Positions 33,061-40,784 of a stretch of 44,629 nucleotides of DNA are shown here, piece by piece; positions within the stretch are counted from its first letter, which is position 1; each line of letters starts with the position of its first letter. The notes under the pieces were generated by a model. The model was not told the origin of the DNA. It ran no database searches and saw only the letters and a program-made list of their open reading frames with translations. The DNA lies in NCBI GenBank assembly GCA_905196835.1, contig CAJJWN010000025.1, positions 1 through 44,629 of the forward strand, given 5' to 3'. The position numbers were made by a program, and so were the translations under genes. This stretch comes from an uncultured Prevotella sp. Lineage in GTDB: Bacteria > Bacteroidota > Bacteroidia > Bacteroidales > Bacteroidaceae.

Positions 33061-35175
33061 TCATTTTGCGTTAATCTCCTTCAGCAGGCGGTCGGCGTGG
33101 CCCCACTTGTCCATCATGTAGAGCACGTAGCGTATGTCAACGCCGATGCAGCGGGCGAGGTTCTTCTCGAAGTAGATGTCGCTCGAGAGGCTGTCCCAGT
33201 TGCCGTCGAAGGCCAGGCCGATAAGCTCGCCCTTGCCGTTGAACATCGGCGAGCCGCTGTTGCCGCCCGTAATGTCGTTGTTTGTGAGGAAGCAGAGCTG
33301 CATCTTGCCAGTGGTCTTGTCCTGGTACTTGCCGAAGTCCTTTGCCGAAAGCAGTTCCTTCATGATTGGCTCGGCGAAATAATCGGGCATACGGTCGCCG
33401 TAAGCCATCTTCTCCACGATGCTCTCGGCCGTGGTGTAGTAGCCCGAGGGCGAGCCGTTCATGGTGAAGCCGCCCACGCGTCCGTAGCTAAGGCGCATCG
33501 TCATGTTGGCGTCGCTGTAATGAGGCATGTCCTGCTCCATGCGCAGACGTGCCGCACAGAGGTAACGCTCTTGTGTGTCGATGGAATCGGCGGTTTTGCC
33601 CAACGCCTCGCGCTGCTCCGCAAGATACTCTTGCAGGCTCAGTCCGAGCTGCACGCCAGGGTCTTCGTTGAACTTCTTTTTGTTGAAGTAGAGCTTCTTG
33701 CCGTTCTTCATCAGCACGGACTTCTTGTACAGATAGTTTACGTAAGCAGTATAATCACCGCCGAACTCGGCGTCGATTGTAGTGTAGAACGACGGCAGAT
33801 ATTCTGGCGCGACGTGCTCGCGGTAGTTCTTCATCAGCGCGGCAAGCACCTCTTTGTCAAGTGCCTCGTCCCACGTATCGCTGTTGTCCTCGAACTCGAT
33901 GTACTGCTTCTCGGGCTTGCCGTCAGGCCCCTTCACCTCCATGCCGTTGCCGGCCTTGAGGGCGCGGGTTACCAGCTCGCTCGTGCCGCGGAAGGTCTCG
34001 CTCCAATAATAGAACGCGCGCATCCGGTCGAAACGCTCGCCGTAATACTTCGCCATGAGGTTAAAGTCGAGCTTGCCCTTGAGGTAGCCCGTGGTGTCCT
34101 GCCAGTGGCGCAGGCGCAGCTCGTAAGCCTGTTTCTGCTCGATAATGCCGATGGAATCGATACATTTGTTCATCCCCATCGAGTTTTTCCAGTAGTTCGC
34201 GCTCTGTGCGTACTTCGAGTCGTACTTTATGCGCACGGCCTCGTCGGCGCGCATGTGGCGTTGCATTATCTCTTGTTTCAGTCCGCGCACCTGCACACGC
34301 GTCGAGTTGCCTGCGTCGCGCATCTCCCTGATGCCGTAAGACGAGAGGTAACGCTCCGTGCTTCCCGGATAACCGATGGTCATGGCGAAGTCGCCGTCCT
34401 TGTAGCCCTGCACTGACACGGGCGCCCACGTCTTCGGGCGGTAGGGCACGTTGCGCTCGGAGTATTCCGCCGGGCCGTTGGTCTCGGGGTCGGCGTATAT
34501 GCGGAACACGCTGAAGTCGCACGTCTGGCGCGGCCACATCCAGTTGTCGGTCTCGCCGCCGTACTTGCCCATCGACTTAGGAACGGTGAACACAAGGCGC
34601 ACGTCGGGGAAAAGGCGGTACGTGGTGGCGAAATACTGGTTGCCCTCATAGTACGGGTCGATTTCCACGTGGAGCGTCTTCTCTATTTTCTTCACCGAGT
34701 CTGTCATTATGGCCGCGAGCGAGTCGATGAGCTCCGACTGCTTGTCGAATGGCAGGCTGTGTATGCCCATGGCCTCGAGACGCGGCGTAACGTCCTGCTG
34801 TTCAACCATGAAGCTGACAAAAAGGTTCTCGTTAGGCAGCTCTTCCTTGAAGCTCTTGGCGTAAAATCCGTTGAGCATGTAGTCGTGCTCCACGGTGGAA
34901 TGGCTGCGGATAGCCTCGAAACCGCAGTGGTGGTTGGTGAACACGAGGCCGTCGGGCGATACCACCACGCCCGAGCAGAAGCCTCCGAAGAGCACCGCCG
35001 AGTTCTTGATGGCGTCTTGGCTTGAATACAGGTTCTCGTAAGGCAGGCTGAAGCCGTAAGCCTTCATCTGGTTGTACACCGCCTGAGGCAGGTTGTACAG
35101 CGTCCACATTCCCTCGTCCGCCTTCGCCGGAAGGAGGGCGAGCAGGCCGAGGATTAACGTCGATAACTTTTTCAT
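33061..35175 (-). CDS. S46 family dipeptidyl-peptidase (DPP7-like)
   Basis: A 704-residue exported serine exopeptidase that removes N-terminal dipeptides, used by asaccharolytic and proteolytic Bacteroidales. Signal peptide about 1-19. The chymotrypsin-like triad is visible as TNHHC (80-84, His), ETDNWMWP (Asp) and TGGNSGSP (Ser). A large helical S46 cap domain lies between. Eighteen residues after the Ser the sequence reads FDGNW; a Gly here is typical of DPP7 (hydrophobic P1) whereas DPP11 has Arg (acidic P1). It follows the flippase gene after 32 bases and is followed by a quartet array. Confidence 0.93.
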   Translation of the reverse strand: MKKLSTLILGLLALLPAKADEGMWTLYNLPQAVYNQMKAYGFSLPYENLYSSQDAIKNSAVLFGGFCSGVVVSPDGLVFTNHHCGFEAIRSHSTVEHDYMLNGFYAKSFKEELPNENLFVSFMVEQQDVTPRLEAMGIHSLPFDKQSELIDSLAAIMTDSVKKIEKTLHVEIDPYYEGNQYFATTYRLFPDVRLVFTVPKSMGKYGGETDNWMWPRQTCDFSVFRIYADPETNGPAEYSERNVPYRPKTWAPVSVQGYKDGDFAMTIGYPGSTERYLSSYGIREMRDAGNSTRVQVRGLKQEIMQRHMRADEAVRIKYDSKYAQSANYWKNSMGMNKCIDSIGIIEQKQAYELRLRHWQDTTGYLKGKLDFNLMAKYYGERFDRMRAFYYWSETFRGTSELVTRALKAGNGMEVKGPDGKPEKQYIEFEDNSDTWDEALDKEVLAALMKNYREHVAPEYLPSFYTTIDAEFGGDYTAYVNYLYKKSVLMKNGKKLYFNKKKFNEDPGVQLGLSLQEYLAEQREALGKTADSIDTQERYLCAARLRMEQDMPHYSDANMTMRLSYGRVGGFTMNGSPSGYYTTAESIVEKMAYGDRMPDYFAEPIMKELLSAKDFGKYQDKTTGKMQLCFLTNNDITGGNSGSPMFNGKGELIGLAFDGNWDSLSSDIYFEKNLARCIGVDIRYVLYMMDKWGHADRLLKEINAK

Positions 35176-35207
35176 TTAGCGTTGTTTTTTATATTTATGA
35201 ATATTGT

Positions 35208-36704
35208 TTATTTGAAGTATTTGCCTATTACGGGCAGCTGTTTCAGTGGAAAGTCGCGCTTTACTATCATCGCCGCGAACGCCAAGAGCAGCAAGGTATT
35301 GGCCGAAAGTGCGCCCCACACGGGCAGGGAGGCGTTAGCCCAGCGCATCGCGAGGCACAATACGACGGCCACAACAACGTAAAGAGCCATGTCCTTGACG
35401 GGATAATTGATGGGATAATGCTTCTGTCCGACAAAATAAGAGAGCAGCATGGCCGTGCCGTAACCTGCAAAACCGGCCCAGGCGCAGGCCATATAGCCGT
35501 AGCGCGGAACGAAAACGACATTGACAATGACGAGCACCAGGCAGCCCGCCCCCGAGAACCAGGCGCCCCAGATGGTCTTGTCGATGAGCTTGTACCAGAA
35601 CGACAGGTTGAAATAAACGCCCATCATGATTTCTGCCGCCATGACGATTGGCACTACTTTTAGCCCTTCCCAGTAGTCGCTTCCTATCAGATGCTTCAGT
35701 ATGTCCATGTAACCTATGACGGCGAGGAAGGCCAACAGCGTGAAGATGACAAAGTATTTCATCGCCTTGGCGTAAGTCTCGCGGTTGTCCTTGTCCTTCG
35801 CCTTGCCGAAGACGAACGGCTCGTAGGCGTAGCGGAAGGCCTGAGTTATCATTGCCATTATCATGGCAATCTTGCTGGCCGCGCCGTATATGCCGAGTTG
35901 CGCGTGGGCATCGGCACCTTTATATATATAGGGGAAGAGGATTTTGTCAGCCGTCTGGTTCAGTATTCCGGCAATGCCGAGCACCAGTATGGGCCAGCTG
36001 TACGAGAGCATTCGGCGCATAAGGGCGCGGTCGAACACGTATTTGAAGCCAGTCAGTTCCTTCACCAAGAGGAACATCAGCACGCCGGAGCAGAACAGGT
36101 TGATGTAGAAAGCGTAGCCTACGCCCACCTCCGGCGAGTAAATCTTGCTTACAAAGCCATCGCCGCCCGTGCTTTCGTACCACGCCGGGAGGGCAAGGAA
36201 GAACACAAGGTTGAGCGCGATTGACATTACAATGTTAGCCAATTTGAGCGCGGCGAACTTCACCGGCCGCTTCTTGTACCGCAGGTAGGCAAACGGTATG
36301 CACTGGAACGCGTCGAGCGCGACGGTCACCGCCATCACCCATACGTACGAAGGGTGCTCCGCATAGCCCATAGCCGCCGATATGGGCGATATGAACGTAA
36401 GCACAAGCACGATGAAAACGAGCGACGTGAAGCCTACCGCCATGAGCGCAGTGGAGTACACACGCCGAGGGTCTTCGCCCTCCTTGTTGGCGAAGCGGAA
36501 GAAAGTTGTCTCCATGCCGTATGTCAGAATGACAAGCAGCAACGCCGTATAGGCGTAGACATTGGTGATGACGCCGTAGCCGCCGCTGGCCGCCGACAGC
36601 GTAGCCGTGTACAGCGGCACGAGCAAATAATTGAGGAAACGCCCCACGATGCTGCTCAGTCCGTAGATTGCGGTGTCCTTTGCAAGAGCTTTTAAACCGG
36701 CCAT
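35208..36704 (-). CDS. Polysaccharide/lipid flippase (MVF/Wzx-like)
   Basis: A 498-residue membrane protein with about twelve to fourteen hydrophobic segments. The opening LAKDTAIYGLSSIVGRFLNYLLVPLYT is typical of Wzx/MATE-like polysaccharide export flippases. Others are FFRFANKEGEDPRRVYSTAL and YSWPILVLGIAGILNQTADKILFPY. It is expected to flip undecaprenyl-linked sugar units, but no glycosyltransferase cluster is nearby, so the substrate is unknown. It lies upstream of the S46 gene on the same strand; a RAYT palindrome sits just upstream of its start. Confidence 0.9.
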   Translation of the reverse strand: MAGLKALAKDTAIYGLSSIVGRFLNYLLVPLYTATLSAASGGYGVITNVYAYTALLLVILTYGMETTFFRFANKEGEDPRRVYSTALMAVGFTSLVFIVLVLTFISPISAAMGYAEHPSYVWVMAVTVALDAFQCIPFAYLRYKKRPVKFAALKLANIVMSIALNLVFFLALPAWYESTGGDGFVSKIYSPEVGVGYAFYINLFCSGVLMFLLVKELTGFKYVFDRALMRRMLSYSWPILVLGIAGILNQTADKILFPYIYKGADAHAQLGIYGAASKIAMIMAMITQAFRYAYEPFVFGKAKDKDNRETYAKAMKYFVIFTLLAFLAVIGYMDILKHLIGSDYWEGLKVVPIVMAAEIMMGVYFNLSFWYKLIDKTIWGAWFSGAGCLVLVIVNVVFVPRYGYMACAWAGFAGYGTAMLLSYFVGQKHYPINYPVKDMALYVVVAVVLCLAMRWANASLPVWGALSANTLLLLAFAAMIVKRDFPLKQLPVIGKYFK

Positions 36705-36760
36705 AGCTTTAAAGGTGTTATGTCATTATAATCTTTCAATTACATTGCGGCAAATGAAAA

Positions 36761-36890
36761 CACCCCTTGTAGGGACATAATTCATTATGTCCGCACGTTT
36801 CGTGAGAAACGTATTTATACCGGCGCCGACGCTTGCGATACGCCTTTCCAAGGCGTGCGGACATAATGAATTATGTCCCTACAAGGGGTG
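36761..36890. repeat. RAYT-associated palindromic element, copy 3
   Basis: Perfect 37-bp arms at 36761-36797 and 36854-36890 around GTAGGGACATAATTCATTA. Inside are a hairpin ACGTTTC/GAAACGT (36795-36812) and a hairpin CGCCTT/AAGGCG (36841-36855). These correspond in position, but not in sequence, to the hairpins of copies 1 and 2. It lies 23 bases beyond the 3' end of the RAYT gene and, unlike copies 1 and 2, shows no AGTTCGG ends. Confidence 0.85.
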
Positions 36891-36913
36891 GCGCGTTCCT
36901 TTGAAGGGGTGGT

Positions 36914-37459
36914 TTAACGCAAAATGTTTATTGCTTTATATATTTCGTCAACATCAGTTGTATGTTCTTCGTTCATTTTATCATGCGTCCATCGTTCCGG
37001 ATTTGTTGCAATGTACTCGTTTATGAAGTCAAACATACGTTGGTTTTTTATTATAATATCGTAATATGAACGCTGCCAGAGCCTTATGTCAACCTCTTTC
37101 CATCTGTCGGTTTCCATCTTTTTATGGTATAGCCGAGATGTCACAGCCTTAAACTGGCGCATTACTTCAGACTGGCGCATTACTTCAGGTATGCTATGTT
37201 CTTTTTCGTTGAGCAAAATAGCGTGTACGTGGTTTGGCATCACGACGCTGTTCAGCACTTCCAGTCCTTTGAAACGAGTTTCCATGTCGGCGATACATTC
37301 TTCAACCATCTTTCCTGCGCAGTTCAGCATCAGTTGTCCATCTGCTATATGTCCGAAAAGTTCGCGCCTGCCTTCGGTCACTACCGTTACAAAATAGCAC
37401 CCTACGGCGGCATAATCATATCCTCCCAACCGTAAATTCTTATGCTGTTTTAAATTCAT
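36914..37459 (-). CDS. REP-associated tyrosine transposase (RAYT, Y1/HUH family)
   Basis: A 181-residue Y1 transposase-like protein. The HUH motif is MPNHVHAIL (His77 and His79), the tyrosine region is LWQRSYYDIIIKN (Tyr132/133), and the usual end is EYIATNPERW. The family acts on stem-loop DNA and is usually single-copy and domesticated beside its REP repeats. Here a long palindrome lies directly after the gene and related copies lie at 21-148 and 8183-8302. The gene starts 6 bases after the spmAB stop, so it may be transcribed with it. A perfect 18-base tandem duplication (37153-37170, 37171-37188) inserts six residues (VMRQSE/VMRQFK). Confidence 0.92.
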   Translation of the reverse strand: MNLKQHKNLRLGGYDYAAVGCYFVTVVTEGRRELFGHIADGQLMLNCAGKMVEECIADMETRFKGLEVLNSVVMPNHVHAILLNEKEHSIPEVMRQSEVMRQFKAVTSRLYHKKMETDRWKEVDIRLWQRSYYDIIIKNQRMFDFINEYIATNPERWTHDKMNEEHTTDVDEIYKAINILR

Positions 37460-37465
37460 TCACCT

Positions 37466-38695
37466 TTAAAAGAACAAATAACAAACCGAGATTGCCGCGA
37501 TGACTCCGGCCAAATCCGCCAACAGTCCGCAGGCAACGGCGTGGCGCGTGTACCTTACGCCGACGCTGCCGAAGTAAACGGCGAGGATGTAAAAGGTGGT
37601 GTCGGTGGAGCCTTGGAAGATGCAGCTAAGGCGGCCTACGAACGAGTCGGCGCCGTAGGTTGACATCGCGTCAACCATCATGCCGCGCGCGCCGCTGCCC
37701 GAGAGGGGCTTCATCAGCGCGGTAGGCAACGCGCCTACGAACTCGGTGTCGCCGCCGCAAAGCTCGACGAGCCACGCTATGCCGTCCACTATGGCGTCCA
37801 TCGCGCCCGAAGCGCGGAAAACGCCGATTCCAACGAGGATTGCCACAAGGTAAGGTATTATGCGTACGGCTGTCATGAAGCCGTCTTTCGCACCTTCGAT
37901 GAAGGCGTCGTACACGTTCACGCGCCGTCTCATGCCGGCCAGGATGAAGCCGACGATGACGCACATCAGCATGATGTTGGCCGCCGAAGTGCTGACAAGG
38001 TTCATCCGCTCCTTGTCCATCGAGCCGAAAAGCCATATGATTGCCGCCACGGCGAGGCTCATTCCGCCGAGCGTAAACAGCATGGTGCGGTTCAGCAGGT
38101 TGATGCGCTGGGAGAGGCTGGTGACGATTACGCCGGCCAGCGTCGAGAAGAACGTGGCGATGAGTATGGGTATGAACACGTCCGTTGGCTGCGCCGCGCC
38201 GAGCTGCGCACGGTAAACGAGTATGGAGACGGGGATGATGGTAAGTCCCGACGTGTTCAGCACCAAGAACATTATCATCGGGTTGGTTGCCGTATCCTTC
38301 TTCTTGTTCAGGCCTTGCAGCTGCTCCATGGCCTTTAGGCCGAGCGGCGTGGCGGCGTTGTCAAGGCCGAGCATGTTGGCCGCGATGTTCATGAAGATGG
38401 AGCCTGTTGCCGGATGGCCCTTCGGTATGTCAGGAAACAGCTTGGTGAACACTGGGCTCAGAACCCTCGCCAGCGCGTCCACCACTCCCCCACGCTCGCC
38501 TATTTTCATCACGCCGAGCCACAACGAGAGCACGCCCGTCAGTCCGAGCGAAATCTCGAAGGCGGTCTTGGCCGACGAGAACGTCGAGTTCATCATGGCC
38601 GGAAACACCTCGGTGTCACCCATGAACAGGAGCCTCGCCATCGCGACGATGAACGCTATGAGGAAAAACGCTATCCAAATGTAATTCAATACCAT
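37466..38695 (-). CDS. Fused spore-maturation-like protein SpmA-SpmB (nucleoside-recognition/gate domains)
   Basis: About 409 residues from the ATG at 38695 (MVLNYIWIAFFLIAF); the frame extends 24 codons upstream through promoter DNA. It is a multi-pass inner-membrane protein. The first half is SpmA-like (TGVLSLWLGVMKIGERGGVVDALAR, GHPATGSIFMNIAANMLGLDNAATPLGLKAM), the second SpmB-like (EGAKDGFMTAVRIIPYLVAILVGIGVFRASGAMD, CIFQGSTDTTFYILAVYFGSVGV). Both contain nucleoside-recognition-type gate domains. The fusion is standard in Bacteroidetes, which do not sporulate, so the role is probably transport of an unknown small molecule. Confidence 0.9.
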   Translation of the reverse strand: MVLNYIWIAFFLIAFIVAMARLLFMGDTEVFPAMMNSTFSSAKTAFEISLGLTGVLSLWLGVMKIGERGGVVDALARVLSPVFTKLFPDIPKGHPATGSIFMNIAANMLGLDNAATPLGLKAMEQLQGLNKKKDTATNPMIMFLVLNTSGLTIIPVSILVYRAQLGAAQPTDVFIPILIATFFSTLAGVIVTSLSQRINLLNRTMLFTLGGMSLAVAAIIWLFGSMDKERMNLVSTSAANIMLMCVIVGFILAGMRRRVNVYDAFIEGAKDGFMTAVRIIPYLVAILVGIGVFRASGAMDAIVDGIAWLVELCGGDTEFVGALPTALMKPLSGSGARGMMVDAMSTYGADSFVGRLSCIFQGSTDTTFYILAVYFGSVGVRYTRHAVACGLLADLAGVIAAISVCYLFF

Positions 38696-38703
38696 ACAAT
38701 TTG

Positions 38704-38734
38704 CAAAGATAGTGCAAGCCGAGCGAAATGCAAA
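38704..38734 (-). promoter_or_regulatory. Promoter of spmAB, nearly leaderless
   Basis: On the minus strand TTTG (plus 38731-38734), 19 bases, TATCTTTG (plus 38704-38711): an exact consensus. Only 8 bases separate the -7 box from the ATG, so the leader is a few bases at most. Confidence 0.8.
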
Positions 38735-38795
38735 ATAAAAGCGAGTGAAACGAGGTTTTATTTTCAATACACCTTTAAAATATTACATGCCTACA

Positions 38796-38827
38796 ACAAA
38801 AAAGCCCGAAGAAAGACCTTCGGGCTT
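38796..38827 (-). terminator. Terminator directly after the tRNA-like 3' end
   Basis: On the minus strand AAGCCCGAAG / CTTCGGGCTT (loop of 6) is followed by a T run. It lies directly after the tRNA-like 3' end, where a tRNA gene's own terminator would be. Confidence 0.8.
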
Positions 38828-38830
38828 CTG

Positions 38831-38872
38831 CGCTTCAAGATGGGCTTGAACCAACGACCCCCTGATTAACAG
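38831..38872 (-). other. tRNA-3'-half-like sequence, probable attachment site (att) of an island
   Basis: Read on the minus strand it has an anticodon-loop-like CTGTTAA (GTT, Asn type), a variable region, a T-loop TTCAAGC flanked by GTTGG/CCATC (four of five pairs), and an acceptor-like end TTGAAGCG, then a terminator. The 5' half of a tRNA is missing: upstream sequence (38873 onward) has no D-arm. This is what remains at one edge when an element integrates in the 3' end of a tRNA gene. The complete tRNA would be expected at the other edge, beyond the window. Confidence 0.55.
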
Positions 38873-39002
38873 ATTTCGGTGCTATTGCCAATAACTCTTT
38901 GATATCCAGCAAATTAATTAACTCTTTGCAAGTATCGAGGTCAACTTTAGGTAAACCACACACTGCATCAACAAAGATACGAATAAATATTGAGAATGCA
39001 GA
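38835..39002 (-). pseudogene. Truncated open frame running into the att site
   Basis: An open frame of 55 codons without a clear start reads FVDAVCGLPKVDLDTC, KELINLLDIKELLAIAPK, SVNQGVVGSSPS and then stop. The last ten codons are the tRNA-like sequence. This is a pattern seen where the last gene of an integrated element crosses the attachment site. No function can be assigned; it may be chance or a decayed end of a gene. Confidence 0.3.
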
Positions 39003-39090
39003 TTATATCAATAAATTTGTTGTATTTATATCCGATGTAAACATGAATTTTCATAGTTAACCAAAGGCAAATGTAAACAACAATACAATC

Positions 39091-39386
39091 ATCCACTCAT
39101 GCGGCGTGAGCCTACAACAAACGAAAGAAAAAGAAATGCAGCCTTTTTACATGGATTTCATGGTGATACTTATATATGTACCATATTGAAAGAAAAAATC
39201 CTGCATTCTGTTAACCATGAGTTGAATAATGTGCAGGTTATTTCTTTTGCTGATATAGCTGACATTGAGGTCTTAATCATATATTACAATCATCCAGCCA
39301 ATTACCTTTTAACCAAATATGTTTAAGTTTGTAGTTTCTTTATCACTTCTTTTCGTCTGATGTAGGCTCACGCTGCATGAGTAGAT
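39091..39386. repeat. Small island segment bounded by ~36-bp inverted repeats
   Basis: Left repeat 39091-39126 and right repeat 39351-39386 are imperfect reverse complements; the best 21 bases (ACTCATGCGGCGTGAGCCTAC, last base aside) have one mismatch. Between lie about 225 bases containing a 75-codon open frame that starts in the left repeat. It could be a MITE-like unit or an invertible segment; no recombinase gene is nearby in the window. Confidence 0.7.
39099..39326 (+). CDS. Possible small protein inside the inverted-repeat unit
   Basis: A 75-codon frame starting MRREPTTNERKRNAAFLHGF, with its first codons in the left inverted repeat and its end (NHPANYLLTKYV) before the right repeat. 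It resembles no family I know. The start within the repeat and the uncertain promoter make its reality doubtful. Confidence 0.3.
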   Translation: MRREPTTNERKRNAAFLHGFHGDTYICTILKEKILHSVNHELNNVQVISFADIADIEVLIIYYNHPANYLLTKYV

Positions 39387-39840
39387 AAACGTATAATGAC
39401 TTTACATGAAATGGATGCAATATTTCACTTAAAACGATGATAAATCTCTTCTACTTATTATAAACTCTTTTTCGAAAAACGGTTATATTATAAGAAACAG
39501 TGAAAACATAAACACCTAAACAACAAGCATTTATATACATATTAACACATTTTTATTTTTCAGTTCTTTCTTTTTATGCCATCATTTCAAATAATATCGG
39601 CTATCAGTATGTGGCCCTTCTTTTTCTTCTCTGCCAACTTGACATATATATATTCAAGCAACACAATATGCCTGACGTGTGAACTGATAATTGGAAATGT
39701 CTGCTGACCAGAAGTTTTATTGAAGGTGACTATAACAACAATACCACAAATTCCGCCATAACAGGCTACCACTATTTAGGTGGCGTAGCTTTGACTCCAT
39801 AAAGAAAAACTAAAGCGAATAATATCACAAAATATTGTCA
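39387..39840. other. AT-rich stretch without a supported gene
   Basis: Only short open frames are present (for example a 61-codon leftward one at 39587-39772 rich in Ile and Lys). I see no repeat or RNA signature that I can name. Confidence 0.5.
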
Positions 39841-40362
39841 CTATGCCGCATCATTTATCTTCACAATTATATCATAAAAAAGATGACCGTTTTCTCTGTC
39901 CAGCTTATATATAGCATTCATTGTGCTTTGCGTAAGAGTAAACCTTGAATCTTGACGATATACGCTTGTATAACCCCTATCATCTTCTATAATCATAGGT
40001 AATTGCGTTTGATATTCCGCCAATAAGTTTTCTTGGATTTTATACTTCGCAGCAAGAAGTTTCATTAAACTGTTAACCTTTGTGTTTAAATTATTAAATT
40101 TTACCTTGAGCATTTTAGGACTTTCTTTGCTTGACATTACACTGGAAAGCAAATTTCTATATTCATTCTGTATAATAGAAACTTCGCTTATGAAATAATC
40201 CTTAATACTCCTTTCGTTATTCAACCTCTTTTGAATAGTTTTTACTATCCAAATAGAAACGCCGGCAGTAACAAAAATCCCAACAATATCTACCAATATC
40301 TGTATAACATCGGTGATATTATTATCAACGTTCAATTGAAAACAATTAGTTATTAGTGACAT
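39841..40362 (-). CDS. Membrane-anchored protein, third gene of the ATPase/STAS module
   Basis: About 173 residues from the ATG at 40362, which overlaps the upstream STAS gene by 17 bases; a longer frame from 40443 would overlap it by about 98. One N-terminal hydrophobic segment (ITDVIQILVDIVGIFVTAGVSIWIV, about 15-39) is followed by a soluble helical region (IQKRLNNERSIKDYFISEVSIIQNEYRNLLSS…MLKVKFNNLNTKVNSLMKLLAA) likely to be coiled coil. It ends with a conserved-looking RFTLTQSTMNAIYKLDRENGHLF. No family recognised. Position and overlap suggest it works with the two upstream proteins, perhaps as a membrane sensor or effector. Confidence 0.65.
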   Translation of the reverse strand: MSLITNCFQLNVDNNITDVIQILVDIVGIFVTAGVSIWIVKTIQKRLNNERSIKDYFISEVSIIQNEYRNLLSSVMSSKESPKMLKVKFNNLNTKVNSLMKLLAAKYKIQENLLAEYQTQLPMIIEDDRGYTSVYRQDSRFTLTQSTMNAIYKLDRENGHLFYDIIVKINDAA

Positions 40363-40780
40363 TTTCCCACACTTTCCTTTCAAAACCATTATTAGTAAGC
40401 CTAAACCAAGGATTATGAACCTGCGTTTTTTTAGGAGCTTCATGCTCTTTCCGTCTTTTTTCCCATGTTGGTATAGTCATTTCTAACACTTGATATTTAA
40501 TATGTGGGTCTTTTTCAGATTGCAAGATAAGATTATCTTTTACAATTTTTTCAGAAAAGTCATATACAAGATTGCCGAAGGCTTCGTCAATAAATGATGG
40601 CGAATAGCCATCATCTTCAACGTCATCGAGAACCACTAACAACTTCTCGTGATTATCCAAAGCCTCTTTAAATTTTTCATTAAGCATCTTGTGATAAAAG
40701 TCCTCGCCTGAATGCTCACTAATATCACAATATCTTAAACCAGTAAATAAAGAATAGTCTTTTGCTATATTTAGTGTCAT
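40346..40780 (-). CDS. STAS-like (DUF4325-type) protein
   Basis: A 144-residue protein. The core AKDYSLFTGLRYCDISEHSGEDFYHKMLNEKFKEALDNHEKLLVVLDDVEDDGYSPSFIDEAFGNLVYDF (spread over residues 6-75) follows the STAS-like DUF4325 pattern: a strand, acidic turn and S-x-x-DEAFG helix. STAS domains in this context bind a GHKL ATPase partner, as in anti-sigma/anti-anti-sigma pairs. It starts 4 bases after the ATPase gene and overlaps the membrane-protein gene, so the three are one translation-coupled unit. The phospho-acceptor Ser of SpoIIAA-type proteins cannot be assigned with certainty. Confidence 0.75.
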   Translation of the reverse strand: MTLNIAKDYSLFTGLRYCDISEHSGEDFYHKMLNEKFKEALDNHEKLLVVLDDVEDDGYSPSFIDEAFGNLVYDFSEKIVKDNLILQSEKDPHIKYQVLEMTIPTWEKRRKEHEAPKKTQVHNPWFRLTNNGFERKVWENVTNN

Positions 40781-40784
40781 AACA

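Noticed and set aside
33097..34416. A 439-codon plus-strand frame opposite the S46 gene
   Set aside because: It is antisense to a fully supported peptidase gene; composition (Val/Leu/His/Arg-rich, no domain) is typical of a GC-rich shadow frame. The same holds for the long frames opposite lepB, the thioredoxin-fold lipoprotein and speA.
39587..39772. A 61-codon leftward frame in the island
   Set aside because: No initiation context, no family resemblance, and low-complexity Ile/Lys content in AT-rich DNA.
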